DNA of 64,000 nt from an uncultured Paraprevotella sp. (GCA_944320775.1 CALUIV010000004.1:62001-126000); one strand, 5' to 3'. Numbered from the stretch's first letter, positions 9,658 to 18,714 are shown. The notes: a model not told the origin generated them from the sequence alone. A program made the numbers and translations.

Positions 9658-9697
9658 TGAAAATTACTTTTACTTATTTGAATGGCTCAAGCCCTGA

Positions 9698-9763
9698 TCA
9701 GATCTTCTTCAACATAAAAGGAATGTCGTCGTTGTCATCTGCAATCAATATTTTCTGTTCCAT
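9698..9763 (-). pseudogene. Remnant of a response-regulator receiver domain
   Basis: From an ATG at 9761-9763 the sequence reads MEQKILIADDNDDIPFMLKK and then one more residue and a stop. It begins exactly like a receiver domain (hydrophobic strand, then the acidic DDND pocket) but ends after 21 codons. In another frame a few more codons (EEDLIRA, stop at 9687-9689) could be the far C-terminus, which would mean an internal deletion. It lies 40 bp upstream of the kinase gene on the same strand, where the cognate NtrC-type regulator is expected. Confidence 0.7.
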
Positions 9764-9901
9764 AAATCGGTTTATTCTAAACAAAGGTAGTGATTCTTTT
9801 TCGATTACCCGCTGAATGCAGTGTGCGATTGGTGTACGAAAACGGACATTTTTCTCGTACTTAAAACTCACTAAACAACTGATTAAAAACCACTTAAATC
9901 T

Positions 9902-9918
9902 TTGGCACAAGAATTGCA
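9902..9918 (+). promoter_or_regulatory. Sigma-54 (RpoN) type promoter
   Basis: TTGGCAC at 9902-9908 and TTGCA at 9914-9918 give the -24/-12 pattern TGGCAC-N5-TTGC with no mismatch, and exactly 10 bp between GG and GC. It would start transcription near 9929, about 24 nt before the lipoprotein ATG at 9953. No TAnnTTTG box is present. Such promoters need an AAA+ activator; none is encoded in the window. An imperfect inverted repeat (GTACGA...TCGTAC, 9834-9860) about 60 bp upstream could be an activator site. Confidence 0.75.
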
Positions 9919-9952
9919 GTTTGTTAATGCAGAACTTATCAAACCGATTAAT

Positions 9953-11308
9953 ATGAAAACATACACATCTATTTTTCTTATCCTCCTGCCTCTGGTTCTG
10001 GAATCCTGCGGACAGCGGCGACCAGGAATGAGCCGGGAAGAAGCTGTAGCCGAACTGGAAAAACCTGTATCCGCAAAAGATACTTGCCCCCGGCCGGTAT
10101 CCTCTGTATTGGACACGTTCGCAACGGACTATTGTCCGCCTGCCGGTATCCGACATCAGCCGAAAATCATCCGTAATGGAATTCGGACATTCTCTGTGGC
10201 AAACGCTTTGCGGCATATACGTGAATTGAAACCAAACGAAATCGGTGTGCCAACGGTTTATCCCACGGGGATTAAGGACTTTCAGACACACGTCCCGTTA
10301 GTGAAAGTGGAAAACTACTGGTTGCTTCAGGGAGCCATTGGCCTGTATCTGCTCAACAAAGACTTCCGGATGGAACGGCAACTCTTCCGCAACGACATGG
10401 AAATACATCAGGAAGGAGCCACTGTCGTAGGCCATGCCCGACGGATAATGGGACCTGTGGGCTACGACGCTTCGCTCCGGATGCTTCGTGCCCCTTATCG
10501 GGAATACACCAAAAGGAGATCAGGTGTCTATGTAGTCAATCTGCCTTGGGACTCTTTGCTTCAGAGCTCCGAAACGTGGACCACCGACGATCTGGTTGGT
10601 TTTCTGCCCGCAAAAGGACAGAGCTTCAATACCCCTTGTGTCCTCGAAAAGGGACATTTCCGACTGGAACCTTTTTCCTCGCGCCTATATACTTTGGGCA
10701 TGAAAGGCGACACGTTGTGCCGTTTCATTGTAAATGGTGCGGAAGATTATCCGCCGGCTGCCACCTATCGCACAGCAGAAAAATCCCAGATTTACCTGTA
10801 CCGGAACAAACCACGTTTCCGCATGGCCTACGACAACACCATCTATGAAATCGAAAACGATTCCACACTGAAAGCCATCTGGAAACTGGATTTCGGTTCG
10901 TTAAAACAGCCTTCCGGAAAATATGTCGTGGAGAATATGTCGAACAGTCTGGACGGCTATTGGTCGGTACAAGCTGTTTTGGAAACCGACCGCTATCTGA
11001 TGCTCCGGCTGGCCGAAGGATATGACTGCCCGGCAGCCCGCCAAAACAATCAGGTACGCCTTTACACGGTTATCCAAGACAAACAGACGGGTGAATCTTT
11101 CTCGCTGCCATCGGCTCAGGTTCAGGAAGGGCATCCCGTCTTTCCGAATTTACCGTTCGAGCATAAGGGACACCTTTTTTCCGGATTTCCCTACGGACAG
11201 ACAGACGGACAGCCTTACTTGATTTACAACGGAAAACAACTGAAAGCTGAAGTGCCGGATCTACCGGAAATAGCGGACGATGAACTCGTTCTGCTCCGGA
11301 TAAACTGA
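9953..11308 (+). CDS. Uncharacterised secreted lipoprotein
   Basis: I chose the ATG at 9953 because it opens a lipoprotein signal, MKTYTSIFLILLPLVLESC, with Cys19 as the lipidated residue; a longer reading frame upstream would run through the sigma-54 promoter. The mature protein is about 430 residues, rich in short hydrophobic strands alternating with turns, and contains the phrase RPGMSREEAVAELEKPV just after the lipobox. This may be a beta-propeller of the kind common in Bacteroidetes lipoproteins, but I cannot name the family. It is followed after 63 bp by an FtsX-type permease and an ABC ATPase, so it may be the surface or periplasmic partner of that cassette. Confidence 0.75.
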   Translation: MKTYTSIFLILLPLVLESCGQRRPGMSREEAVAELEKPVSAKDTCPRPVSSVLDTFATDYCPPAGIRHQPKIIRNGIRTFSVANALRHIRELKPNEIGVPTVYPTGIKDFQTHVPLVKVENYWLLQGAIGLYLLNKDFRMERQLFRNDMEIHQEGATVVGHARRIMGPVGYDASLRMLRAPYREYTKRRSGVYVVNLPWDSLLQSSETWTTDDLVGFLPAKGQSFNTPCVLEKGHFRLEPFSSRLYTLGMKGDTLCRFIVNGAEDYPPAATYRTAEKSQIYLYRNKPRFRMAYDNTIYEIENDSTLKAIWKLDFGSLKQPSGKYVVENMSNSLDGYWSVQAVLETDRYLMLRLAEGYDCPAARQNNQVRLYTVIQDKQTGESFSLPSAQVQEGHPVFPNLPFEHKGHLFSGFPYGQTDGQPYLIYNGKQLKAEVPDLPEIADDELVLLRIN

Positions 11309-11371
11309 TCTTTGTTTTTCCCAAAAACAATCCATATTGTATTTTTGTAATCCCTAAATAAAAACTGATTT

Positions 11372-13768
11372 ATGCTGAAACATTATATAAAAATGGCCCT
11401 TCGGCTCATCAAAAGGAGTCTGTTGTTCTCTTCAATCAGTCTGCTGGGCTTCGTTTTGAGTCTGACGGCAGCCTTCATGATTTACCTGTGGGTGGTGGAC
11501 GAACTCACGTACGACGACTGTTTCCGCGGCGGCGACCGCATCTATCGGGTGACGAATATTCACCGGGAAGCAAGCGGCGAGATTCTGGAATCGCCCACCG
11601 TACCCCGCACGTTGACCACCGCTTTCCGACAGGAATTTCCTCAAGTAGAAGACGCGACAGCCATCAAATACGACGACAAGCGCTCATTCGAAACGGACGA
11701 TGGCAAGCAAGTGACCGCTGCACAAGCTTATGTAGACAGCACCTTCTTCCGTTTCTTTACATTTCCCGTCGTAGACGGTGACCCGCAACAAATCAACGAC
11801 AATCCGGGAAACATTGTCCTCACCGATGAACTGGCGCAGAAATTCTTCGGCAACACTCCGGCCATCGGCAAGAAACTGACATTTTCATTAGGTGCTTTTG
11901 TCAGGAGAACTTATACCGTAGTCGCCGTAATCCAGATTCCACGCAAGAGCCATATCCGGTTCGACGTAGCCATGCCCATGGATGCATACATGAATGGAAA
12001 CGTGACCATCGGCCGCAGTTGGGACACCTTAACAGAAGGCATGTATGTTTATGTCAAGATGAAGAAGAACGCTCCCCTGCGTCCCGACGAGGCGTATGAA
12101 ATGAGCCGTCTCCTGGCCAAACGGGGGCAACCGGACGTGCGTTTGGGATTCCAGCCCCTGCACGACATTCATCTCCATACGCGGTTCTCTGATCCGCACG
12201 TAAAGAACCACGGAAACAGAACCACCATCTATCTTTTCATCGCTCTGGCTCTCCTGATTATCTTCATGGGAGCATTCAACTTCACGACGCTGTCCACCGC
12301 CCGCGCTTCATTGCGCTACAAGGAAGTAGGCGTGCGGAAAGTAACCGGTGCCAAACGCCGTGTCCTTATCGGCCAGTTTCTTTCCGAAGGCATGGTTCAG
12401 GCAGGCATCGCCCTGATTCTGGCCCTGGCACTGACCGAACTGACCCTGCCCCTGTTTAACCGAATGATGGAAACCAACCTGCAATTGAAATTCAGCTGGA
12501 GTGTCGTACTGTATCTGCTGTTCGGCATCATTGGTGTGGGGTGCCTGGCCGGCAGCTATCCGGCATTCTATTTGTCGTCCATCAACCCCTTGCTGGCCTT
12601 TAAGGGCGGACGCAAGACCGGCCGTAAAGGCGGACTGATCCGCGGTCTGGTCTGCATCCAGTTTGTCATCGCACTGGTGCTTATGCTGTTCACAAGCATC
12701 GTCTTCAAGCAGCTGCACTACATGCAAAACAAGGACATGGGACTGGATAAAGAAAATATCATCTGTATTTTTACCAACCTATGGTATGAGGTTGATCATT
12801 TCAAACAGGAACTGCTGCGCAATCCGGATATCAAAGCAGTTTCCATGTCGGTCGCCATCGGCAGCACGCTGGAAGGAACGGCCTACGAAGACGGCGACAT
12901 GGTGCGCTGGACCGATCCGGACGGCCGCACCGATTCGGTCCGCATGATGGGATTGATGGCCGACAAGGATTTCGTGAAAACTTTTGGTCTGGAAATGATC
13001 AAGGGCAAGTTGGAATTCAGTGATTACTGGAAATCATTGAACAAGGAAATGAATGTCATCATCAACGAAACGGCCTGGAAAGCCATGAAAGTGGCCGATC
13101 CGATCGGTATGGTCATTCGTCCGGGCGGCCGTATCGTAGGTGTCGTGAAGGATTTCAACTTTCAGTCCATGAGGAAAAAACTCATGCCGGCCTACATCTG
13201 GTATAACCCCGAAAACCTGCAATACCTCTACATTAAAATTGCCCCGGAACGACAACAGCAGACCCTGGCTTTCATCCGGAAAAAATTTGAGGAATTCACT
13301 ACTACCGAGAACCTTTTCATCAAGGAATTCAGCTATCAGTTCTTCTCCGACCAGCTGGAACAGAATTATACGCGCGAACGCCAGCAAAGCGGCATGCTGC
13401 TCTTCTTCACCATACTGGCCATCATCATTGCCGTCATGGGCGTATTCGGACTGGTTGCCCTTTCCGCCGAACAGCGCACGAAAGAAATCGGTATTCGTAA
13501 AGTACACGGGGCACATGCCGACCGCATCGTACGCCAATTCTGCCGGGAATATCTCATCTGGGTGGGTATTTCTTTCCTGATAGCCTGTCCCATCGGCTAT
13601 GTACTGATGCGCACCTGGCTCAGCTCCTTTGCCTATCAGACGGACATCAGCTGGTGGCTTTTCCTTTCAGCCGGATTGTTGATGGGGCTCGTCACCCTGC
13701 TGACCGTCATTGGCCTCACCCGACACAAGGCGTCACAGAATCCTGTTGAATCCTTACGGTATGAATAG
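11372..13768 (+). CDS. FtsX/MacB-type ABC transporter permease
   Basis: A 798-residue permease of the duplicated Bacteroidetes type: an N-terminal helix (about 15-37), a MacB-like periplasmic core (about 38-280), an FtsX block of three helices (about 285-440), a second helix plus periplasmic core, and a final FtsX block. Each FtsX block carries the typical cytoplasmic motif (RYKEVGVRKVTGA and RTKEIGIRKVHGA). MacB relatives are mechanotransmitters for lipoproteins, peptides or drugs rather than channels; the substrate here is unknown. The ATPase follows 44 bp downstream. A TAnnTTTG box (TATTTTTG, 11340-11347) lies 25 bp before the ATG but its -33 partner is misplaced. Confidence 0.88.
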   Translation: MLKHYIKMALRLIKRSLLFSSISLLGFVLSLTAAFMIYLWVVDELTYDDCFRGGDRIYRVTNIHREASGEILESPTVPRTLTTAFRQEFPQVEDATAIKYDDKRSFETDDGKQVTAAQAYVDSTFFRFFTFPVVDGDPQQINDNPGNIVLTDELAQKFFGNTPAIGKKLTFSLGAFVRRTYTVVAVIQIPRKSHIRFDVAMPMDAYMNGNVTIGRSWDTLTEGMYVYVKMKKNAPLRPDEAYEMSRLLAKRGQPDVRLGFQPLHDIHLHTRFSDPHVKNHGNRTTIYLFIALALLIIFMGAFNFTTLSTARASLRYKEVGVRKVTGAKRRVLIGQFLSEGMVQAGIALILALALTELTLPLFNRMMETNLQLKFSWSVVLYLLFGIIGVGCLAGSYPAFYLSSINPLLAFKGGRKTGRKGGLIRGLVCIQFVIALVLMLFTSIVFKQLHYMQNKDMGLDKENIICIFTNLWYEVDHFKQELLRNPDIKAVSMSVAIGSTLEGTAYEDGDMVRWTDPDGRTDSVRMMGLMADKDFVKTFGLEMIKGKLEFSDYWKSLNKEMNVIINETAWKAMKVADPIGMVIRPGGRIVGVVKDFNFQSMRKKLMPAYIWYNPENLQYLYIKIAPERQQQTLAFIRKKFEEFTTTENLFIKEFSYQFFSDQLEQNYTRERQQSGMLLFFTILAIIIAVMGVFGLVALSAEQRTKEIGIRKVHGAHADRIVRQFCREYLIWVGISFLIACPIGYVLMRTWLSSFAYQTDISWWLFLSAGLLMGLVTLLTVIGLTRHKASQNPVESLRYE

Positions 13769-13812
13769 TCCCGTTGAATCATCTTACGAACGACACCTAA
13801 AATCATAAAACA

Positions 13813-14508
13813 ATGAAAGAAAATAGCATCATCAAGGCCATCGGCCTGACCAAAATATTCCGTACGGAAAGTGTACAAACCACAGCCCTGAACGCTGTAA
13901 ATCTCGAAATCGCATCCGGAGAATTTGTCGCCATCATGGGACCTTCGGGATGCGGCAAATCCACGCTGCTCAACCTCATCGGCCTGCTGGACAATCCGAC
14001 CTCGGGCGAATTGTGGTTCTCCGGTCAGGAAGTCTCCAAATGGAAGGAAAACGACCGCACCGACCTGCGCAATGGCAATTTAGGATTTGTTTTTCAAAGT
14101 TTCAACTTGATCGATGAACTGACCGTATTCGAAAATGTCGAACTTCCCCTGCTCTATGCCGGTATGCCCGTCTCGGAACGGAACAAACGAATCACCCATG
14201 CACTGGAGCGGATGCAGATTACCCATCGGTCGGAACATTTCCCGCAACAGCTCAGTGGCGGACAACAGCAACGTGTAGCCATTGCCCGGGCACTGGTCAC
14301 CAACCCGCGCATTATCCTGGCTGATGAGCCCACCGGAAATCTGGATTCGACCAACGGACGCGAAGTCATGACACTACTGAAAGAGCTCAATGCCGACGGT
14401 ACCACCATAGTCATGGTCACCCACTCGGAAGAAAACGCCCGGGAAGCACATCGGATTATCCGCATGATGGACGGCATGATTCTGACCGAAACCAATAGTC
14501 GGCCATGA
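13813..14508 (+). CDS. ABC transporter ATP-binding protein (LolD/MacB type)
   Basis: A 231-residue nucleotide-binding subunit with Walker [10 protein letters not shown], signature [15 protein letters not shown], Walker [14 protein letters not shown] and H-loop MVTHSEENA. It partners the FtsX-type permease just upstream. It is very close in sequence to the ATPase at 18715, so the two cassettes are likely duplicates. It ends two bases before the convergent kinase stop at 14511, leaving no room for a terminator. Confidence 0.93.
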   Translation: MKENSIIKAIGLTKIFRTESVQTTALNAVNLEIASGEFVAIMGPSGCGKSTLLNLIGLLDNPTSGELWFSGQEVSKWKENDRTDLRNGNLGFVFQSFNLIDELTVFENVELPLLYAGMPVSERNKRITHALERMQITHRSEHFPQQLSGGQQQRVAIARALVTNPRIILADEPTGNLDSTNGREVMTLLKELNADGTTIVMVTHSEENAREAHRIIRMMDGMILTETNSRP

Positions 14509-14510
14509 AA

Positions 14511-15344
14511 CTATTGAATAACAAACGTGACGTGATAGCCTGCTATCGGCCTTTCTGCCAAAACAAGGCTTCGCCCCTGTTTTACCATAAGCATACGCGA
14601 CAGGGCAAGCCCGATCCCCGAACCGGTACGTTTCGTTGTAAAAAACGGAACAAATATATCGCGGGCTACATCGGCCGGAATGGGCGGACCGTCGTTGCTC
14701 ACACAAAGTCCCTTATCCCAACGGATATCCAGACGTCGGGCCCCCGCTTCTGCAGCATTCTTCACGATATTCATCAAGACTTGCCGTAACATGTTGCCGT
14801 CTGCTGTCATCCTCTGCGACGCATCCAGACGGATCTGCCAGTCCAAATGAGGGAAAAGCGGCCGGAGGGTTTGTACTGTTTCCGACAAAACCACTTCCGT
14901 ACATTCCGGCTCCTGCAAATCAGTCAGTTTCCGATAGCTGTCCACAAACGCCGAAAGCCCACTGCTCGTCTCGTATATGGCCCGGATGCCTTCTTCATAA
15001 ACCGTCCCCTTTATCTTCGGATTTCCCAAATAAGCCTGACTGATACTGGAAATCGGTGCTGTGGCATTCATGATCTCATGGGTCAGCACACGAGTCAGCC
15101 GTTGCCAGGACTCCACCTCGTTTTGAGCCATCAACCGATTGATGTCGCCACTCAGATCGTTGAGCGTCTGTTGTAAGGCACGTTCTCCGAAAAACAGTCC
15201 CCGAACCGGTAGCCGCAAGGCAAAATCACGATTGCGCACCGCCTCCCGAAGCAAGTGGGCACGTTCCTGTAACAACTTCTGATGCCGGTAAAATCCGATG
15301 ATACACGCTACGGCCAGAACCAAGATGCTAAATCCTACCAGCAT
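14511..15344 (-). CDS. Short sensor histidine kinase
   Basis: A compact kinase of about 277 residues: one N-terminal membrane helix (VGFSILVLAVACIIGFY), a short linker, the H-box LTHEIMNATAPISSIS, and an ATPase domain with NIVKNAAEAGA and GSGIGLALSR. There is no visible sensor domain, so it may sense within the membrane or through a partner. I chose the ATG at 15342-15344, which overlaps the regulator stop as TGATG; a GTG one codon earlier is also possible. The overlap with the response regulator at 15344 makes them a cognate pair. Confidence 0.88.
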   Translation of the reverse strand: MLVGFSILVLAVACIIGFYRHQKLLQERAHLLREAVRNRDFALRLPVRGLFFGERALQQTLNDLSGDINRLMAQNEVESWQRLTRVLTHEIMNATAPISSISQAYLGNPKIKGTVYEEGIRAIYETSSGLSAFVDSYRKLTDLQEPECTEVVLSETVQTLRPLFPHLDWQIRLDASQRMTADGNMLRQVLMNIVKNAAEAGARRLDIRWDKGLCVSNDGPPIPADVARDIFVPFFTTKRTGSGIGLALSRMLMVKQGRSLVLAERPIAGYHVTFVIQ

Positions 15345-15865
15345 CACCGTTTCATTTTTGCATAAAGCGTCTGCCGGGTAATGCCCAACATCTCTGCCGC
15401 CTTACTGATGTTTCCGTGGCACTTGTCTACCACCTTACGTACATGTTCCAACTCCACCTGCTCGAGCGGAACCACTTCCCGACTCTGTTCCAGAACATCT
15501 TTCAACGTACGGATCAGTTCGTCATTATCCCAGGGCTTTGTGATAAAATCAGCCGCGCCGGTTTTCAGACCACGCACCGCCAGCTTGACATCAGCATAAG
15601 CCGTAATCAGCACAACCGGAATGTCGGGATGCTGCCGATGGATCATCCGCAACCAAAGCAACCCGTCCTGCCCGGAATTGACCCCTAACGTAAAGTTCAT
15701 ATCCAGCAAAATCAAATCCACCCGTTCCTGATTCAACGTCACTAAAATATGATCTGGTTTATCTTGTGTAATAATCCGGTCAAAAACACCATCCAAACAG
15801 ATTTTTAACGCCGTAAGAACAGCCGGATTGTCATCAACGACTAATATCGTTCCATAGTTTGCCAT
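15344..15865 (-). CDS. Response regulator, receiver plus Fis-type HTH, no AAA+ domain
   Basis: 173 residues. The receiver domain has Asp11/Asp12, phospho-acceptor Asp55 (LLDMNF), Thr88 and Lys110. The C-terminus HGNISKAAEMLGITRQTLYA is a Fis/NtrC-type helix-turn-helix. The sigma-54-activating AAA+ domain of NtrC regulators, normally between them, is absent; the linker is only about 20 residues. The layout resembles the RegA/PrrA/ActR family, and may be natural or an in-frame deletion of an NtrC-type gene. The gene is divergent from the TolC operon, and two 17-bp palindromes in the shared intergenic region are plausible binding sites. Confidence 0.9.
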   Translation of the reverse strand: MANYGTILVVDDNPAVLTALKICLDGVFDRIITQDKPDHILVTLNQERVDLILLDMNFTLGVNSGQDGLLWLRMIHRQHPDIPVVLITAYADVKLAVRGLKTGAADFITKPWDNDELIRTLKDVLEQSREVVPLEQVELEHVRKVVDKCHGNISKAAEMLGITRQTLYAKMKR

Positions 15866-15965
15866 GAATCTTGTATCTTTTTTATTTATTTTTCTGTAAA
15901 GGTAAGGCTTTCCGGGCGAATCAAAAACGGGTCTATCCTAAAAATCCCCCATACCGATGAAAGTT

Positions 15966-16005
15966 TGTATGATTATCACACAGGCGAGTGTATGATTATC
16001 ATACA
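15966..16005. promoter_or_regulatory. Tandem 17-bp palindromic operator
   Basis: Two near-identical palindromes, TGTATGATTATCACACA (15966-15982) and TGTATGATTATCATACA (15989-16005), are 23 bp centre to centre, about two helical turns. The second is a perfect inverted repeat around its central T. They lie between the divergent regulator (starts 15865) and the TolC promoter, at about -70 and -93 from the predicted start site. The likely ligand is the REC-Fis regulator, whose HTH class binds such palindromes. Confidence 0.7.
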
Positions 16006-16031
16006 AACCACTTCCGACACCCTCCGTTTCC

Positions 16032-16062
16032 TTGGCTGCTGACAAGCTTCCCCATACTTTTG
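16032..16062 (+). promoter_or_regulatory. Promoter of the TolC-HlyD-ABC operon
   Basis: TTG at 16032-16034 and TACTTTTG at 16055-16062 are 20 bp apart, matching the Bacteroidetes -33/-7 pattern. The start site would be near 16066, 24 nt before the ATG at 16090. Confidence 0.65.
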
Positions 16063-16089
16063 TCGCAGAAATCAAACAAAAACGAATCT

Positions 16090-17436
16090 ATGTCCAGAAA
16101 AATTTCTTATTGTACAACGTTTCTGCTACTGGCCGGAATCCATCTGTATGCTCAGGAAAAGCAACCACCACGATGGACGGTGGAAGCCTGCATCGATTAC
16201 GCTGTAGACCACAATCACCAAGTACGACAACAGTTATATATCCAAAAAAACATAAAGTCACAACATATCCGGGCTATCGGCAATTTCCTGCCTTATATCA
16301 GTGCCGGCACCAGCATACAAAACAGTTACGGACGCGCCATTGATCCCGAAACCAATACATACACAGATGTCAGCACTTTTTCGAACGGCTACAGTCTGTC
16401 TGCTTCAATTAGTCTGTTCGAAGGTTTCCGGCGCTATCACGATCTGCGTACCGCCAAGGCACAAATGCTACTCGGACGACAAGGACTCCAGGCACAAAAG
16501 GATCAGGTAGCCTTAAACGTATTACAAACTTATCTGAATGTGCTTTACTGCCAGGAAATGGTTCGCATGACCGAAGAGAAACGAAAACAAAGCCAATCCT
16601 TGCTCCGTCAGACAGAAGTCATGTTGGAAATCGGTACGAAAGGGGAACCGGACCGCGCCCAAATGTCGGCAACATTAGCTGCCGACGAATATGAACTGAC
16701 TCATCAGAAAAATTTGTTGGAAAAGGCCATTCTGGCTTTAAAGAAAGAAATGAATTTTCCGATTGGCGACACGTTGGCCTTGGAAACAGTCCGAACTGAA
16801 ACCGAATCAGAACAGGCATCCGCCCCGGAAGCCGTCATTTATCAACAGGCTCAGACCGTTTATCCTTCTATCCTTCAGGCACAAACATCAATTCGCATCG
16901 CCCGCTCCCAACTGCAATCAGCAAAATCAGGATTCTATCCTTCTTTGTCGCTCAGTATGGGAATGTCGTCATCCTATTACAAGAATATCAATGACCAGCA
17001 GGCACGCCATTTTGCCGAGCAGATGAAAAACAATTCCGGACAATATATTTCGGCTACCCTCTCAATTCCGCTGTTCAATCGGCTCAACACCATCACGGGC
17101 ATCCGGGACAGACGCAACAACCTGAAACAAGCCCGGAAAAATCTGGAATACGAGCAGCAGGAACTCCATCGCCTGATCACCGAGGCTATATCCGACCGAG
17201 AAAGTGCCTGCATGGAATTACGGAAAATAGAACAGCGGGTACAGGCCGACAGTATCGCATCGAGCATCACCATCCGAAAGTGGGAAGAAGGCCTGGCTTC
17301 GCCAATCGATGTACAGACAGCCGCCGTCACCCTGCTGCAAAGCGAAGCTCAACGGTTACAATGCCAGCTCAATTATATTTATAACACCCGATTATTGGAT
17401 TATTATCAAGGAAAACCATTATGGACAGAAAAATAG
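16090..17436 (+). CDS. TolC-family outer-membrane efflux protein
   Basis: Outer-membrane exit duct of a tripartite exporter, 448 residues, as usual for TolC. The ATG at 16090 opens a signal peptide (MSRKISYCTTFLLLAGIHLYAQ); an earlier in-frame ATG lies upstream of the promoter and is unlikely. The body shows the two-repeat TolC pattern of long helices with strand segments such as GTSIQNSYGRAIDPETNTYT and a second ISATLSIPLFNRL. It overlaps the next gene by 16 bp and heads a five-gene operon. Confidence 0.92.
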   Translation: MSRKISYCTTFLLLAGIHLYAQEKQPPRWTVEACIDYAVDHNHQVRQQLYIQKNIKSQHIRAIGNFLPYISAGTSIQNSYGRAIDPETNTYTDVSTFSNGYSLSASISLFEGFRRYHDLRTAKAQMLLGRQGLQAQKDQVALNVLQTYLNVLYCQEMVRMTEEKRKQSQSLLRQTEVMLEIGTKGEPDRAQMSATLAADEYELTHQKNLLEKAILALKKEMNFPIGDTLALETVRTETESEQASAPEAVIYQQAQTVYPSILQAQTSIRIARSQLQSAKSGFYPSLSLSMGMSSSYYKNINDQQARHFAEQMKNNSGQYISATLSIPLFNRLNTITGIRDRRNNLKQARKNLEYEQQELHRLITEAISDRESACMELRKIEQRVQADSIASSITIRKWEEGLASPIDVQTAAVTLLQSEAQRLQCQLNYIYNTRLLDYYQGKPLWTEK

Positions 17437-18671
17437 AAAACAAAAGCTGGAAACGCAAATACATTTATTTCACCATGGCCGGAGCAGGACTTTTGGCCTT
17501 CATCATCTGGCTCATTGCCGGCAGTCAGACCCAGGCAGTCAAAGTATCCCGGAAACAGCAAACCATCGGCAACGTTACTAAAGGATTGTTCAAGGACTAC
17601 GTCCGGCTGAACGGACAGGTTGTCCCGATCCAGATTGTACAGGTATCTCCCGAAGAAGGGGGCATCGTTCAGGAAAAAGTAATCGAGGAAGGCAGCAAGG
17701 TTCGTAAAGGGGATATTATCCTTCGCCTGAGCAACAGCAACCTGGATTTACAGATTCTCAATGCTGAAGCAGAACTGGCCGAGAAACAGAACCTGCTGCG
17801 CAACACACAAATCGCGATGCAACAGGACTTACTGAACAACCGCACGGAACGGATCTCGCTGGATTTGGACGTGCAACGGAAACGACGGAACTTTGAACAG
17901 AAAAAACGGCTATATTCCGAAAAGATGATCAGCAAGGAAGAATTCCTGCAAAGCCGGGAAGACTACGAACTGGCACAGAAAAAACATCAGCTCATCAGCC
18001 AAAGACTACAACAGGACAGTATATACCGTTCGGTACAGATGGACCAGATGGAAGAAAACCTGGCCAATATGCGCCAGAACGTCCTCATGGTACGAGAACG
18101 GAAAGAGAAACTGGAAGTACGCTCCAGTATCGACGGTGAGCTTGGATTGCTGGACGTAGAACTCGGACAAAGTATCGGAGCCGGACAGAAGGTGGGCCAG
18201 ATCAACGATCTTTCCGATTTCAAAATCGAAGCCTATCTGGACGAACACTATATAGACCGGGTCCGGACAGGACTTACTGCTACCTGCACACGCGACAAAA
18301 AGACTTACCGGTTGCGCATCCGCAAAGTATATCCCGAGGTGCGTGAAGGACGGTTCCGCATAGATCTGGTCTTTGCCGACCAGCGTCCGGAAAAAATAAG
18401 AAGCGGACAGACCTATAATCTGAATTTGGAACTGGGACAATCCGAACAGGCGCTGCTGATTCCCAAAGGAGCCTTTTTCCAGGCTACGGGAGGCAAATGG
18501 ATTTTCGTATTGGATAAAAACGGAGACAAGGCTTATCGCAGAACCATTCGTATCGGACGGCAAAACCCGCAATATTATGAAGTGACCGAAGGACTGGAAC
18601 CCGACGAACAGGTAATCACCAGCGGTTACGAAGCTTTCAAGGATAATGAAATGCTGATCCTGACGGAGTAA
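17421..18671 (+). CDS. HlyD-family periplasmic adaptor (membrane fusion protein)
   Basis: 416 residues: one N-terminal helix (about 16-32), a biotinyl-lipoyl-like half motif (VSPEEGGIVQEKVIEEGSKV), a long coiled-coil hairpin (about 110-215), the second lipoyl half (RSSIDGELGLLDVELGQSIG), then beta-barrel and membrane-proximal domains. It links the FtsX-type permease to the TolC duct. It starts within the last codons of the TolC gene, which implies coupled translation. Confidence 0.93.
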   Translation: MDRKIENKSWKRKYIYFTMAGAGLLAFIIWLIAGSQTQAVKVSRKQQTIGNVTKGLFKDYVRLNGQVVPIQIVQVSPEEGGIVQEKVIEEGSKVRKGDIILRLSNSNLDLQILNAEAELAEKQNLLRNTQIAMQQDLLNNRTERISLDLDVQRKRRNFEQKKRLYSEKMISKEEFLQSREDYELAQKKHQLISQRLQQDSIYRSVQMDQMEENLANMRQNVLMVRERKEKLEVRSSIDGELGLLDVELGQSIGAGQKVGQINDLSDFKIEAYLDEHYIDRVRTGLTATCTRDKKTYRLRIRKVYPEVREGRFRIDLVFADQRPEKIRSGQTYNLNLELGQSEQALLIPKGAFFQATGGKWIFVLDKNGDKAYRRTIRIGRQNPQYYEVTEGLEPDEQVITSGYEAFKDNEMLILTE

Positions 18672-18714
18672 CATAAAAAAAGAATTAATTTTATAACCAT
18701 AAAAAAGAAACAAC

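Noticed and set aside
9698-10291. Long minus-strand open frame over the lipoprotein start
   Set aside because: Only its last 21 codons (from the ATG at 9763) look like a real protein; the rest is antisense to the lipoprotein gene.
16034-16047. GG-N10-GC pattern (possible sigma-54 promoter) upstream of the TolC gene
   Set aside because: Only the bare GG/GC core fits, and the same bases form the -33 box of a well-spaced TTG-N20-TACTTTTG promoter, which explains them better.
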